Shown here: positions 1-6,901 of the stretch, in pieces
Numbering within the stretch: the stretch's first letter is position 1
Layout of the letters: the number at the start of each line of letters is the position of its first letter
NCBI GenBank assembly: GCA_964353455.1
Contig: CAYGWP010000020.1
Span: 1-6,901 of the forward strand
Length of the DNA stretch: 6,901 nt
Direction of reading: 5' to 3'
DNA from: CAYGWP01 sp964353455
GTDB taxonomy: Bacteria; Planctomycetota; Phycisphaerae; FEN-1346
The notes under the pieces: generated by a model
What the model was told of the DNA's origin: nothing
Databases searched by the model: none
The model's input: the letters and a program-made list of their open reading frames with translations, nothing else
Position numbers and translations under genes: made by a program

Positions 1-1
1 C

Positions 2-70
2 GCCGCGCCCACGCCTGCCGCCGCCGCGAAGACCGCCGCTCCCGAAACCGCTAAGGCCCCCGCGTCAGCC
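2..70 (+). other. Ala/Pro/Lys-rich leader linker
   Basis: The first 23 visible residues are almost entirely Ala, Pro, Thr and Lys (for example AAPTPAAAAKTAAPE), which suggests a disordered spacer. In secretins such a spacer commonly lies between the signal peptide and N0, so the true start is probably a short distance upstream. The signal peptide itself is not visible. Confidence 0.6.
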
Positions 71-3000
71 GAGTTCCGCTTCCAGTTCGACGGCATTCCT
101 TATGACGATATCATCCGCCGCTTCGCACAGATGATCGGCAAGCCCATTCTCGGCGATGTCCGCGTCGAGGGCCAACTTACGTTCTTCGACTCCAAGCCCT
201 ACACCCTCGAAGAAGCCTTCGACATGTTGAACCTCCTTCTGGCGATGCGCGGTCAGACGCTGATCGAGACGCCCCGGTACATGCAGGTCGTCCCGATCAA
301 GGATTTCAGCCGCTATCCCACGAAGATCATCCATGGCACCGGCAAGGTGGAAGGCATCCGGCCGGGCGAAATGGTCACGATGATGATCCCGCTGAAATTC
401 GTCAGCGGAGACGAAGCCGCCAAGATGCTTAGCCCCCTCGTCTCGGTTCAGGGGACGCTCGCCCCCATGGGCAGGGGGCGCGGCCTGATCATCACCGACC
501 GGCTCCAGAACATTCAGCGCATCAGGACGGTCCTCGACGGCATGGATTCCGGCGAGATAGTTTCTCCGACCGAGCGCGTGATGAAGTGCTACGTCCTCAA
601 GTACGCCTCAGCCCGCGACCTCGCGAACATCATCAACGTGCTTTTCAGCGGAACCAGCGGACTCACGAGCGGCATGGGACAAGGCGGCGGATACCAGAGC
701 CGCTACGTTCGCGACGAGGACGGCAACTGGGTCCGCAACCCAAACTACAACCCGGAAGGCGGCGGCGGCGAGGGACACGGGATGCAGGGGGCCTCCCCGG
801 CCTCCGTTTCTTCCGAGGGGTCCGTTCGGGCCACCGCCGATGAACGCACCAACACGCTCTTCCTCATCGGCGCCGGCGACAAACTCTCCATGGCCGAGGA
901 GGTCATCCAGCGACTCGACGCCGTCGAACCCACCGCCACCGGCGACATGCGCATCTTCGAACTCAAGAACGCCAGGGCGGAGGACATCGCCAACACCATC
1001 CGGCAACTGCTCCCCGGCCAGGTCCAGGTCACCGGTGGGCGCTATCAGCAGTATCAGCAGCCTATGGGCATGGGAATGGCTGCGGCCCAGGGAATGACGA
1101 CCCGCGTCGTGGCCGACCCCGGCACGAACCGCCTCATCGTGACCGCGCCGCTGGACCAGATGAAACGCATCGAGGAACTCGTCCGCCAACTCGACCAGGC
1201 CAGTACGAACACCGGCGGCATGCGCGTCTTCCGCCTCAAAGTGGCCGATGCGCAGCAACTGGCAAGTGTGGTGGCTGCCGCGATCCGCAAGGCCGAGTCG
1301 CCCCAGCAGCCGGGCCAGCAGGGCTCCGGCAGGTTCGGCCCCGGCGGCGTCGCCTCCACCGGGCCGCAGGTCAGCGCAGATGTCCGGACCAACAGCCTCA
1401 TCGTCGCGGGCACCGCCACCGAGATACAGGCCGCCTCCCTCCTTATTGAGGAACTCGACAGGCCGAACGAGAAAGAGCCGCGCGAAATACACGTCGTCCA
1501 ACTCAAGGCCGGCGACGCCAAGCAGATTGCCGTCGCTCTGACGCAACTCTTCCGCCAACAGGAGGCCACCGGCAGCGGCAGGATGGGCGGCGGAACCGTC
1601 GCTTCCAGCATCCGCGTCGAGGCAGAACTGCTGACCAACACCCTCATGATCTCCTGCGCTCCCGGCGACTGGAAGAACATCCAGGATATTCTCGAACAAC
1701 TCAAGGCCTCCGCAATTCCCCTGGCGACGCCCACCACGCGCATCGTCCCGCTCCAGTTCGTCAAGGCCACCGAGATGGCCGACACGCTCAACCAGGTGTT
1801 CGGCCCGCAGGCCCGCGCCCGAAGCGGCGGCTTCCGCACCCAGACGCCCGGCGCGCCGCAGGTGCCCGTCGTCATCGCCCCGTCCGAGCGGTCCAACAGC
1901 CTCCTTATCTCCGCTGCCGAGGACGACCAGAAGTCCATCGCCGATCTCATCAAGACGATGGACGTGGCCGGCGCGGAGAAGGCCGACGCCATGCGCATCA
2001 TCCATCTGAAGTCCGGCGATGCCAAGCAGGTAGCCGACATCATCCGCTCCATGCAGCCGCCCGCACAGAGGGGCCAACCGCAGCAGGTCTATATCCAGGG
2101 TGATGTGGCCAGCAACTCCATCGTGTACCGCGGGCCCGACACCGAGTTCAAGATCATCGAGCAGATGGTCACGCAACTCGACCAGGTCATGATCGCCAGC
2201 GGCGGCATCAAGACATTCCGACTCCAGGTGGCCGATGCCCAGCAGGTCGCACAGGTCCTACAGGGCGCGCTCGCAAAGGTGACCCCCGGCCAGCGCGGCC
2301 AGCCGGGCGTGCCGCCCACGGTCGTCAGCGCCGACACGCGCACCAACAGCGTCATAATCTCCGGGCCGGCGGCCGACATCCAGACCGCCGCCACGCTCAT
2401 CGCCGAACTCGACAAGCCGCTCGACAAGGAGTCGCGCGAAATCCACGTCGTCCAACTTAAGGCCGGCGACGCCAAGCAGGTCGCCATAGCACTTACCCAA
2501 CTCCTTCGCCAGCAGGAGGCGATGGGCAGGGGCGCCGTCCCCTCGGCCTCAAGCGTCCGCGTTGAGGCCGAGCCGGTCACCAACAGTCTCATGATCTCCT
2601 CCGCTCCCGGCGACTGGCCCACCATCGAGAAGATTCTCACTCAACTCAAGGAAGCCTCCCTCCCTCTCACCATGGCGACGACGCGCATGATCTCCCTGAA
2701 GCACGCCAAGGCGTCGGAACTGGCCGACACCCTGAAGCAGGTCTTCTCCGGCCAGACCGCCAGCGCGGCGCGCGGACGCATGGGCACGACCCCAGGCGGG
2801 CCGCCGGTGGTCCCGGTGGTCATCGCCCCGTCCGACCGCAACAACTCGCTCCTTGTGTCGGCGTCCGATGACGACCAGAAAACCATCGCCGAACTCGTCA
2901 AGTCGATGGACGTGGCCGCCCCCGACGGCGTCGAGGGCATCCGCATGGTCCGCCTCCAGTCGGCCGATGCGGTCAAACTCGCCGAGTCACTCAAGGGAAT

Positions 3001-6000
3001 GATTCCTCTGCCAACCAAGGGACAGCCGCAAACCATCTTCATCCAGGCCGACCCGGTCTCCAACACCGTTCTCCTCCGCGCCCCGGAGAGCGACCGCAAG
3101 ATGCTCGAAGAGATGATCGCCGGCCTCGACAAGGCAACGCAGCAGCAGGCCCGCGAGGTCCGGATGATCAACCTGAAGCATATCTCGGCCATCACGCTTA
3201 CTGCAATGCTGACGCAACTCTATCAGCCTGCGTCTGCCGCGACGGCCGCGGGGCCGCGCCGGCCCGGCATGTCGACCTCGATTGCCGCCGAGGCCGAGCG
3301 GGTCATCATTGCCCCGGCGCCCGGAGACCGCGCCATAGTCGTCGATGCCCCGCGCGACAAGATCGAAGAGATCGTCCAACTCGTCAACGGCATCGACGTG
3401 GCCGATGCCCCGGGACAGATCCAGGTCCGCACATACCGCCTCGTCAACTCGAAGGCCGTCGATATCGCGGCGGCGATGAGTCGCCTGTTCACGCAGCAGC
3501 AACAGCGGGGCGGCGCGCGGCCGGTGTCGCCGGAGACCGAGCCCCAGCCGCGATTCGAGGCCGACCCCGCTACCAACCAGGTCATGGTGGCCGCCACCCC
3601 GGCGCAGTTCCAGATCATAGATGAACTCATCAAGAAACTTGAGACCGGCACGAGCCTGGCCCGCGAGACGAAGACGTACCGCCTGAAGTTCGCCCGCGCC
3701 ACAGACCTCGTCGATGTCCTCCAGACGATGCTGTCAGAGACGCCCGCGGCAACCGGCCCAGGCCGCAGGGCCGAGCCGAGCGCCGCCGCCGACGTCCGCG
3801 TGGCCGCCATGGCCGACACCAACGACGTCGTCGTCCAGGGCCCGCCCGAAAAACTGGCCCTGGCCGAGCAGTTGATCAAGACCTTCGACGCCCAGGAGGC
3901 CGCAGCACAGTCGTCCATCCAGATCGTCCAGTTGCGTAACGCCCAGGCCATGACGATGGCCGCAGCCATCAACGAGGCCCTGACCGAGCGCGCCGCGGTC
4001 GCCGCGCCAACGGCCAAGCGCGCGGGCATGGGCGCTGGCGCCGCAGAGAAGACCGAGCGCGTCACGGTTACCGCCGAACCGAACTCCAACAGCGTCATCA
4101 TCCGCGGTCCGTCCGTCGATGTCCCGGGCGTCGTCCAGATGATCCGCAGCCTGGATGAGGGTTCGCGCAACGGCGCCGCCGAGGTCCGAGTCTATCCGCT
4201 CGAGAACAGCGAGCCGGCTCAACTGGCCACGGCGCTCGGCAAACTCTTCCAGGACATGGTCAAGCAGCAGGCGAGCGCCGCCGGGAAGAACGCGCCGCCA
4301 ATCCCGTTCAGCATCACGGCCGACGAGCGCACCCGCAGTCTGGTCGTCTCCACAACGCCCAGCCACTTCGCGATCCTCGAACAGATCCTGAAGAACCTCG
4401 ACCAGGCCCCCGCGGCCCCCACGCAGGACGTCCAGTACTTCTGGCTCGAGAACGCCGACGCCACCGAAGTCGCATCTCAATTGAGTGATATGTACCGCGA
4501 CCGCAAGGGCGCCGATAAGCCCATCGTCACGCCCGACTCCTTCGCCAACGCCATAACCGTCATCGCCAAGGATGCCGAGATCAAGGCGATGGAGCAGGTC
4601 ATCGCGAAACTCGACGATGCCGCCAAGGAGAACAACTTCCGCGTCCGCGTCATCCCGCTGACCGCCGTCAAGGCCGACAAAATGGCCGAGGTCCTGCGGG
4701 CCGTGTACCCGCAACTCAGCGGTGGCCAGATCACCATCAGCACCGAGCCGAAACCGGGCGAGAACGCCCCGCCTCCGGGCGCCGTGCCCGAGATCGCCAC
4801 GCCGGCCGCCGGCGCGAAGTCCGCCCCCGCCAAGAGCGAACCCGCCGCCAAGGAAAAGGGCGGCGCCGCCAAGGAGAAGGGCTCCGGCGGCAAGGAACGC
4901 GAGAAAGAAAAACGCGGCGGCAAGGATAGGGCCCCGAGAGAAGAAGGCGACGGCGGCGAAGGCGGAGCGCTCTTCCGGGCGCCGAAGGCCCAGCCAGGCG
5001 TAACCATCGCCGTGGACCGCACCTCCAACTCCCTTATCGTCTCCGGCAAGCGCCAAGACATAGATTATCTTGAGTCTCTCATCCAACAACTTACCCCCGC
5101 CACCGGCGGCGGAGAGGCCGAGTTCCGCATCTTCAAGGTCGAGCAGGCCGACCCGGGCGCCATCGGCCGGACGCTTGACGCGCTCTTTAACCCGAAGCCG
5201 ATCCTCCAGATGGGCAAGGGCGGACAGCCGTCGCCGCCTCCGCCGCCTGTCATCACCGTGGTGGCCGACGTACGCACCAAGTCGCTCATCATCCGCGCCA
5301 AGCCCCTGGACTTTGAACTCATCGATCCGCTCGTCAAGCACCTCGACCAGATACCCACGGTCATCAGCGAAGTTCGTATCTTCACATTGAAGAATACCGA
5401 TGCCGTTGAGGTGGCCTCCAACCTGAAGGACCTCTTCGGCCTTAACCCGAAACAGCAGCCCCAGATGCCCCAACAGCCGCAGCAGATGGGCAAAGACGGC
5501 CGGCCGGTACAGGACCAGCGCGCCGCCATGGTCCGGCAGATGCTGGAACTCCAGGGCAAGGCCGGCGTCACGCAGGTCGATGCCGCCACGTCGATAAGCA
5601 TCACGGCCAACCGCCAGACCAACTCCGTCGTCGTGGCCGCCCCGAGCGACGCAATGGCCATAGTGGCCCGACTGATCGAGGAACTCGACCAGTCGGGCGT
5701 CGCCGCCGCAGCAGCCGTGCGGCTCTACCCGGTCAAGAACGCCGACGTGCGGACCATGGTCTCCGAACTCCAGGAGATATTCGTCACCGGCGGCAAGCAG
5801 GCCGGGCGCGGCGGCGGAGGCTTCGGACCGGCGGCCGCCAAGTCGCCCGCGCTCGAACAGCCCATCGTCATCACCGGCGACGAGGCGGGCAAGATCATCA
5901 TCGTTGCCGCCCCGTCCGACAAACACGAACTTATATCTCGCGTTATCAATGAGATGGACCAGGCACAGGCCGCCGGCGACATGAGCGTCAAGGTCTATCA

Positions 6001-6901
6001 CCTTCAGACTGCCGACGCCACGACTGTGGCCACGGCCCTTGCCGCAACCGTTGAGCGCTCCGCAGGAGGCGGCGGTAAGGGCGCTGCCGCAGCCGGCGCG
6101 GGGCAGGTCCGCATCTCCGCCGACCGCAGCAGCAACTCCGTTGTCGTCCGGGCATCGGCCCAGGAACACGAGAAGATCGCACGGATTATCACCGACCTCG
6201 ACACGGCCGCACCGGCCGTTGTCCGGATGTACCCCCTCAAGAACGCCGACGTTAGGAGCACCGTCCAGGCGCTCCAGGACGTCTTTGGCGGGTCGAAGGC
6301 GATCAGCGGCGGGGGCAAGGGTGGAAAGGGCGCTGGGCCTGAACTAGGCGGGGTGGTGATAACGGGCGATGAGGCGGGGCACCTGGTGATCGTGTCGGCG
6401 CCGGCGGAGCGTCATGAACTTATTGTCAAGGTGATTAACGAGATCGACCAGGCTCAGGGGGCGGGCGAGGTGACGGTGCGGATATATCGCCTGTCGAACG
6501 CTGAGGCGACGAGCGTGGCGGCGGCGCTACAGGGGACGATTGAGCGGACGGCGGGTCCTGTGGGCGGCGGGAAGGGGGCTGCGGCGGCAAGCGCATCGAC
6601 GCTGGTGCGTATCTCTGCTGACCGGTCGAGTAACTGCCTTGTGGTTCGTGCCCCTGCGGAGGAACACGAGCGGATAGCGAAGTTGGTTCAGGAGTTGGAC
6701 ATTGCGCCGACGGATCAGTACGCGGTGCGGCTGGTGCCGCTGGCGAACGCCGATGCGGCGGTGGTGGCGCCGATCCTTCAGAAGGTGTTCGGCGGGATAT
6801 CGGCGGCGGGCGGCGGCGGGAAGGGCGCTGCGGCTGCAATCGGGCCGCGTGCGGCGGTGCTGATCGAGGCGGACCGCGATGCGCGGATGCTGATGGTTCG
6901 C
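2..6901 (+). CDS. Giant multi-module secretin N-domain protein, partial at both ends
   Basis: Frame 2 is open for 2300 codons with no stop. The translation is one N0/STN-like domain, one N1-like domain and at least 24 more secretin N-type modules joined by low-complexity linkers. In known secretins (GspD, PilQ, NolW-type proteins) such domains lie in the periplasm and form stacked rings that bind substrate or inner-membrane partners; an envelope location and scaffold or gate-like role here is inference. I counted only three cysteines (window residues 196, 552, 2212). The start codon and any signal peptide lie upstream: the first in-frame ATG, at 131, is inside the N0 helix and would destroy the domain. 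The C-terminus lies downstream and no secretin beta-barrel is seen. At 2300+ residues it greatly exceeds ordinary secretins (roughly 600-800). Codon use changes at about 6286-6345. It could be a true secretin with a barrel beyond the window, or a barrel-less envelope scaffold. Confidence 0.93.
71..301 (+). other. N0 / STN-like domain (secretin and TonB N-terminal short domain)
   Basis: Residues 24-100 begin with EFRFQFDGIPYDDIIRRFA, pass through KPILGDVRVEGQLTFF and the helix TLEEAFDMLNLLLAMRG, and close with YMQVVPIK. This order matches the N0 domain of GspD-like secretins: a strand with Phe, a helix followed by G-K, a V-x-G-x-x-T-F strand, a T-x-E-E-A helix, and a final strand ending V-V-P-I. 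It occurs only once, at the N-terminal side of the array, as in GspD. In type II secretion, N0 contacts the inner-membrane platform. The same fold occurs in TonB-dependent receptors, but the N1-like modules that follow favour a secretin relative. Confidence 0.82.
371..547 (+). other. Module M1, N1-like secretin domain
   Basis: Residues 124-182 contain MIPLKFVSGDEAAKMLSPLV, a short loop, the strand GLIITD and the helix IQRIRTVLDGMD. This is the classic GspD N1 pattern: a P-L-K strand, a helix leading to L-x-P-L-V-S, a loop, an L-I-I-T-D strand, and a helix ending L-D. It has the shortest linker in the protein and is the closest to a textbook secretin domain. A loop of about 23 residues (302-370) separates it from N0. 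Confidence 0.82.
578..919 (+). other. Module M2 with long Gly/Asn/Tyr-rich internal linker
   Basis: Residues 193-306 start with VMKCYVLKYASARDLANII and end with the signature ADERTNTLFLIG and a helix finishing VIQRLD. Between the first helix and the signature strand lies a linker of about 55 residues rich in Gly, Ser, Tyr and Asn (about 650-815). The halves match the secretin N-type fold. The long linker at this loop recalls the extended loops of some secretin N domains, but its role is unknown. Confidence 0.75.
947..1195 (+). other. Module M3 with Gln/Met-rich linker
   Basis: Residues 316-398 run from MRIFELKNARAEDIANTI to the signature VVADPGTNRLIVTAP and the helix IEELVRQLD. The internal linker (about 1037-1090) is a Gln, Tyr, Met and Gly tract. 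This module immediately precedes the first four-module super-repeat. Confidence 0.78.
1214..2200 (+). repeat. Four-module super-repeat, copy A (M4-M7)
   Basis: The segment (329 codons) holds four successive secretin N-type modules: M4 1220-1459, M5 1481-1705, M6 1736-1963 and M7 1991-2182. Landmarks are FRLKVADAQQL and ADVRTNSLIVAG (M4); REIHVVQLKAGDAKQ, AELLTNTLMIS and APGDW (M5); TTRIVPLQF and APSERSNSLLIS (M6); HLKSGDAKQVADII and GDVASNSIVYRGP (M7). The same landmarks recur in the same order in the next segment, so the duplication involved a block of four modules rather than single ones. M7 has an unusually short loop. Confidence 0.85.
2201..3151 (+). repeat. Four-module super-repeat, copy B (M8-M11)
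   Basis: This segment (317 codons) repeats the previous one: M8 2207-2413 (FRLQVADAQQV, ADTRTNSVIISG), M9 2435-2650 (REIHVVQLKAGDAKQ, AEPVTNSLMIS, APGDW), M10 2681-2911 (TTRMISLKHAK, APSDRNNSLLVS) and M11 2939-3130 (VRLQSADAVKLAESL, ADPVSNTVLLRAP). By hand alignment without gaps, 1481-1566 and 2435-2520 share 74 of 86 bases, so at least that stretch is a fairly young duplicate or is kept alike by gene conversion. Linkers diverge far more than the folded parts. Confidence 0.85.
3155..4615 (+). other. Modules M12-M17, diverged secretin N-type array
   Basis: Six modules follow: M12 3155-3397, M13 3422-3643, M14 3665-3889, M15 3914-4156, M16 4181-4402 and M17 4427-4615. The opening strands are VRMINLKHISA, VRTYRLVNSKA, TKTYRLKFARA, IQIVQLRNAQA, VRVYPLENSEP and VQYFWLENADA. 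The signature strands drift: M13 ADPATNQVMVAA, M15 AEPNSNSVIIRG and M16 ADERTRSLVVST are near consensus, while M12 (APGDRAIVVDAP), M14 (MADTNDVVVQGP) and M17 (PDSFANAITVIA) are altered. I see no clear super-repeat here, so this looks like an older part of the array. M12 and M13 somewhat resemble M10 and M11 in their joining segment. Confidence 0.78.
4637..5092 (+). other. Module M18, split by a charged insert
   Basis: The first half (FRVRVIPLTAVKADKMAEVL, ending near PQLSGGQITIS) and the second half (GVTIAVDRTSNSLIVSGK with helix IDYLESLIQQL) together make one module. They are separated by an insert of about 84 residues of low complexity, described separately. The two halves should still pack into one fold, because the insert occupies the same loop that varies in length in the other modules. 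Confidence 0.72.
4742..4993 (+). other. Lys/Glu/Gly/Pro-rich low-complexity insert in M18
   Basis: About 84 residues begin Pro/Ala-rich (PKPGENAPPPGAVPE), become strongly basic and mixed-charge (AAKEKGGAAKEKGSGGKERE) and end acidic and Gly-rich (REEGDGGEGG). There are no hydrophobic strands or helices typical of the flanking domains. It is probably disordered and exposed at the edge of the module. A contact with peptidoglycan, nucleic acid or another anionic surface is possible but is only a guess from charge. Confidence 0.75.
5120..5689 (+). other. Modules M19-M20, with Pro-rich and Gln/Met-rich linkers
   Basis: M19 (5120-5347) runs from FRIFKVEQADPGAIGRTL through a PSPPPPP tract to ADVRTKSLIIRA and a helix ending LVKHLD. 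M20 (5369-5689) runs from VRIFTLKNTDAVEVASNL to ANRQTNSVVVAAP and a helix ending IEELD. The M20 linker (about 5444-5590) is long and rich in Gln, Met and Pro, with a stretch that could be helical (RAAMVRQMLELQGK). Both modules keep the core pattern. Confidence 0.77.
5717..6220 (+). repeat. Two-module super-repeat, copy C (M21-M22)
   Basis: This 168-codon unit contains M21 (5717-5959) and M22 (5981-6202). M21 opens VRLYPVKNADVRTMVSEL and carries the variant signature ITGDEAGKIIIVAAP. M22 opens VKVYHLQTADATTVATAL and carries ISADRSSNSVVVRA. So a GDEAG-type module alternates with an ADRSSN-type module. Codon third positions here are mostly C, as in the upstream part of the gene. The next 168 codons repeat the unit. 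Confidence 0.86.
6065..6838 (+). repeat. Recurrent GGGKGAAAA linker motif (three copies plus a variant)
   Basis: The linkers of M22, M24 and M25 each contain Gly-Gly-Gly-Lys-Gly-Ala-Ala-Ala-Ala (6065-6094, 6563-6589, 6809-6838). The M23 linker has a variant, GGGKGGKGAG, at about 6308-6334. The motif is absent from earlier linkers, so it marks the most recently amplified part of the array. It is probably a flexible loop. Confidence 0.7.
6221..6724 (+). repeat. Two-module super-repeat, copy D (M23-M24), with codon-dialect switch inside
   Basis: This is the second copy, also exactly 168 codons: M23 6221-6448 (VRMYPLKNADVRSTVQAL, ITGDEAGHLVIVSAP) and M24 6467-6700 (VRIYRLSNAEATSVAAAL, ISADRSSNCLVVRA). 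In the stretch from VITGDEAG to the end of the next module's first helix, 41 of 67 residues match copy C in my hand alignment. The first part (to about 6286) uses C-ending codons like copy C; from about 6345 it uses mainly G-ending codons. The reading frame is unbroken across the change. Confidence 0.86.
6725..6901 (+). repeat. Start of a third super-repeat copy (M25), truncated by window end
   Basis: Residues 2242-2300 read VRLVPLANADAAVVAPILQK, a linker containing GGGKGAAAA, and the strand LIEADRDARMLMVR, where the window stops. The opening strand and helix align with the first modules of copies C and D, but the visible signature strand (EADRDARMLMV) is not the GDEAG type. The array therefore continues downstream. 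Confidence 0.8.

Noticed and set aside
131..133. First in-frame ATG as a possible start codon
   Set aside because: It lies in the first helix of the N0 domain, so starting there would remove the first strand. Codons upstream are open and form a typical leader linker, so the real start lies upstream of the window.
608..2176. Minus-strand open frame of 522 codons
   Set aside because: Same cause as the 811-codon frame: antisense of the module array. The + frame shows secretin-type motifs in order while this frame shows only their shadow.
1054..5661. Several other minus-strand open frames of 180-330 codons (1054-2052, 2089-2640, 2641-3195, 3223-4170, 4477-5061, 5065-5661)
   Set aside because: All overlap the continuous + strand coding frame, are Ser/Ala/Arg/Met-rich, and repeat with the module period. 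None has recognisable domains.
3734..6169. Long open frame of 811 codons on the minus strand
   Set aside because: It is the mirror of the repeated + strand modules: its translation repeats a Gly/Asp-rich pattern (such as GHDDGVGLAVGRDA) in register with the sense repeats. Sense codons that would give antisense stops are rare in this GC-rich, C-ending dialect. It matches no family that I recognise.
6286..6345. Frameshift or gene fusion boundary at the codon-use switch
   Set aside because: The same frame continues and the module pattern and 168-codon unit length are kept through the switch. No stop or new start is involved. The codon change is reported as a finding instead.
586..6347. Short + strand open frames in other frames (586-843, 840-1097, 1248-1541, 4155-4391, 4722-5003, 5070-5390, 6039-6347)
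   Set aside because: Their products are Arg/Ser/Pro-rich, typical of out-of-frame reading of GC-rich genes, and lie wholly inside the large gene.
6809..6838. Gly-rich linkers as collagen-like or PE-PGRS type repeats
   Set aside because: They are short loops inside folded modules, without regular G-x-y or GGA/GGN tracts.
5717..6901. CRISPR array or insertion-sequence repeats
   Set aside because: The repeats are coding, hundreds of bases long, diverged, and in frame. There are no short identical repeats with unique spacers, and I saw no inverted terminal repeats or transposase.

Overview
The window lies entirely inside one giant protein-coding gene on the + strand. Frame 2 (codons starting at positions 2, 5, 8 ...) is open from the first to the last base: 2300 codons with no stop and neither end of the gene present. 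There is no intergenic DNA, RNA gene, promoter or terminator. Residue numbers below count from the codon at position 2 and are not true protein numbering.

The product looks like the periplasmic part of a secretin (GspD/PilQ/NolW family) extended far beyond the normal plan. After an Ala/Pro-rich leader there is one N0/STN-like domain (71-301), one N1-like domain (371-547), and then at least 24 further copies of the secretin N-type module (beta-alpha-beta-beta-alpha, called M2-M25 here; M25 is cut by the window end). Each module opens with a strand of the type V-R-x-Y-P-L-K-N-A-D, continues with a helix ending near L-x-x-x-F, has a variable linker rich in Gly, Pro, Gln, Ala or Lys, then a strand carrying the signature A-D-x-R-T-N-S-L-I-V, and ends with a helix finishing in L-D. 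Ordinary secretins have about two to four such modules. No secretin beta-barrel domain appears in the window, so it is unknown whether this protein makes a pore.

The array grew by duplication at two scales. M4-M7 and M8-M11 form a tandem four-module super-repeat (1214-2200 and 2201-3151). M21-M22 and M23-M24 form a tandem two-module super-repeat, each copy exactly 168 codons (5717-6220 and 6221-6724), with a third copy starting at 6725. A Lys/Glu/Gly-rich segment (4742-4993) sits inside M18.

The strongest anomaly is a change of codon dialect inside the open frame at about 6286-6345. Upstream, third positions are dominated by C (gcc, ctc, gtc, atc, cgc). Downstream they are dominated by G (gcg, ctg, gtg, cgg), although the protein continues without a break as the same kind of module. 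This could be a recombination or gene-conversion junction between diverged paralogues, a change in local mutational strand bias, or an assembly join.

The high GC content and the multi-module secretin-N architecture suggest a Planctomycetota or related PVC-type bacterium. That placement comes from general knowledge of where long proteins of this kind are found, not from any marker gene here, and is only moderately secure.
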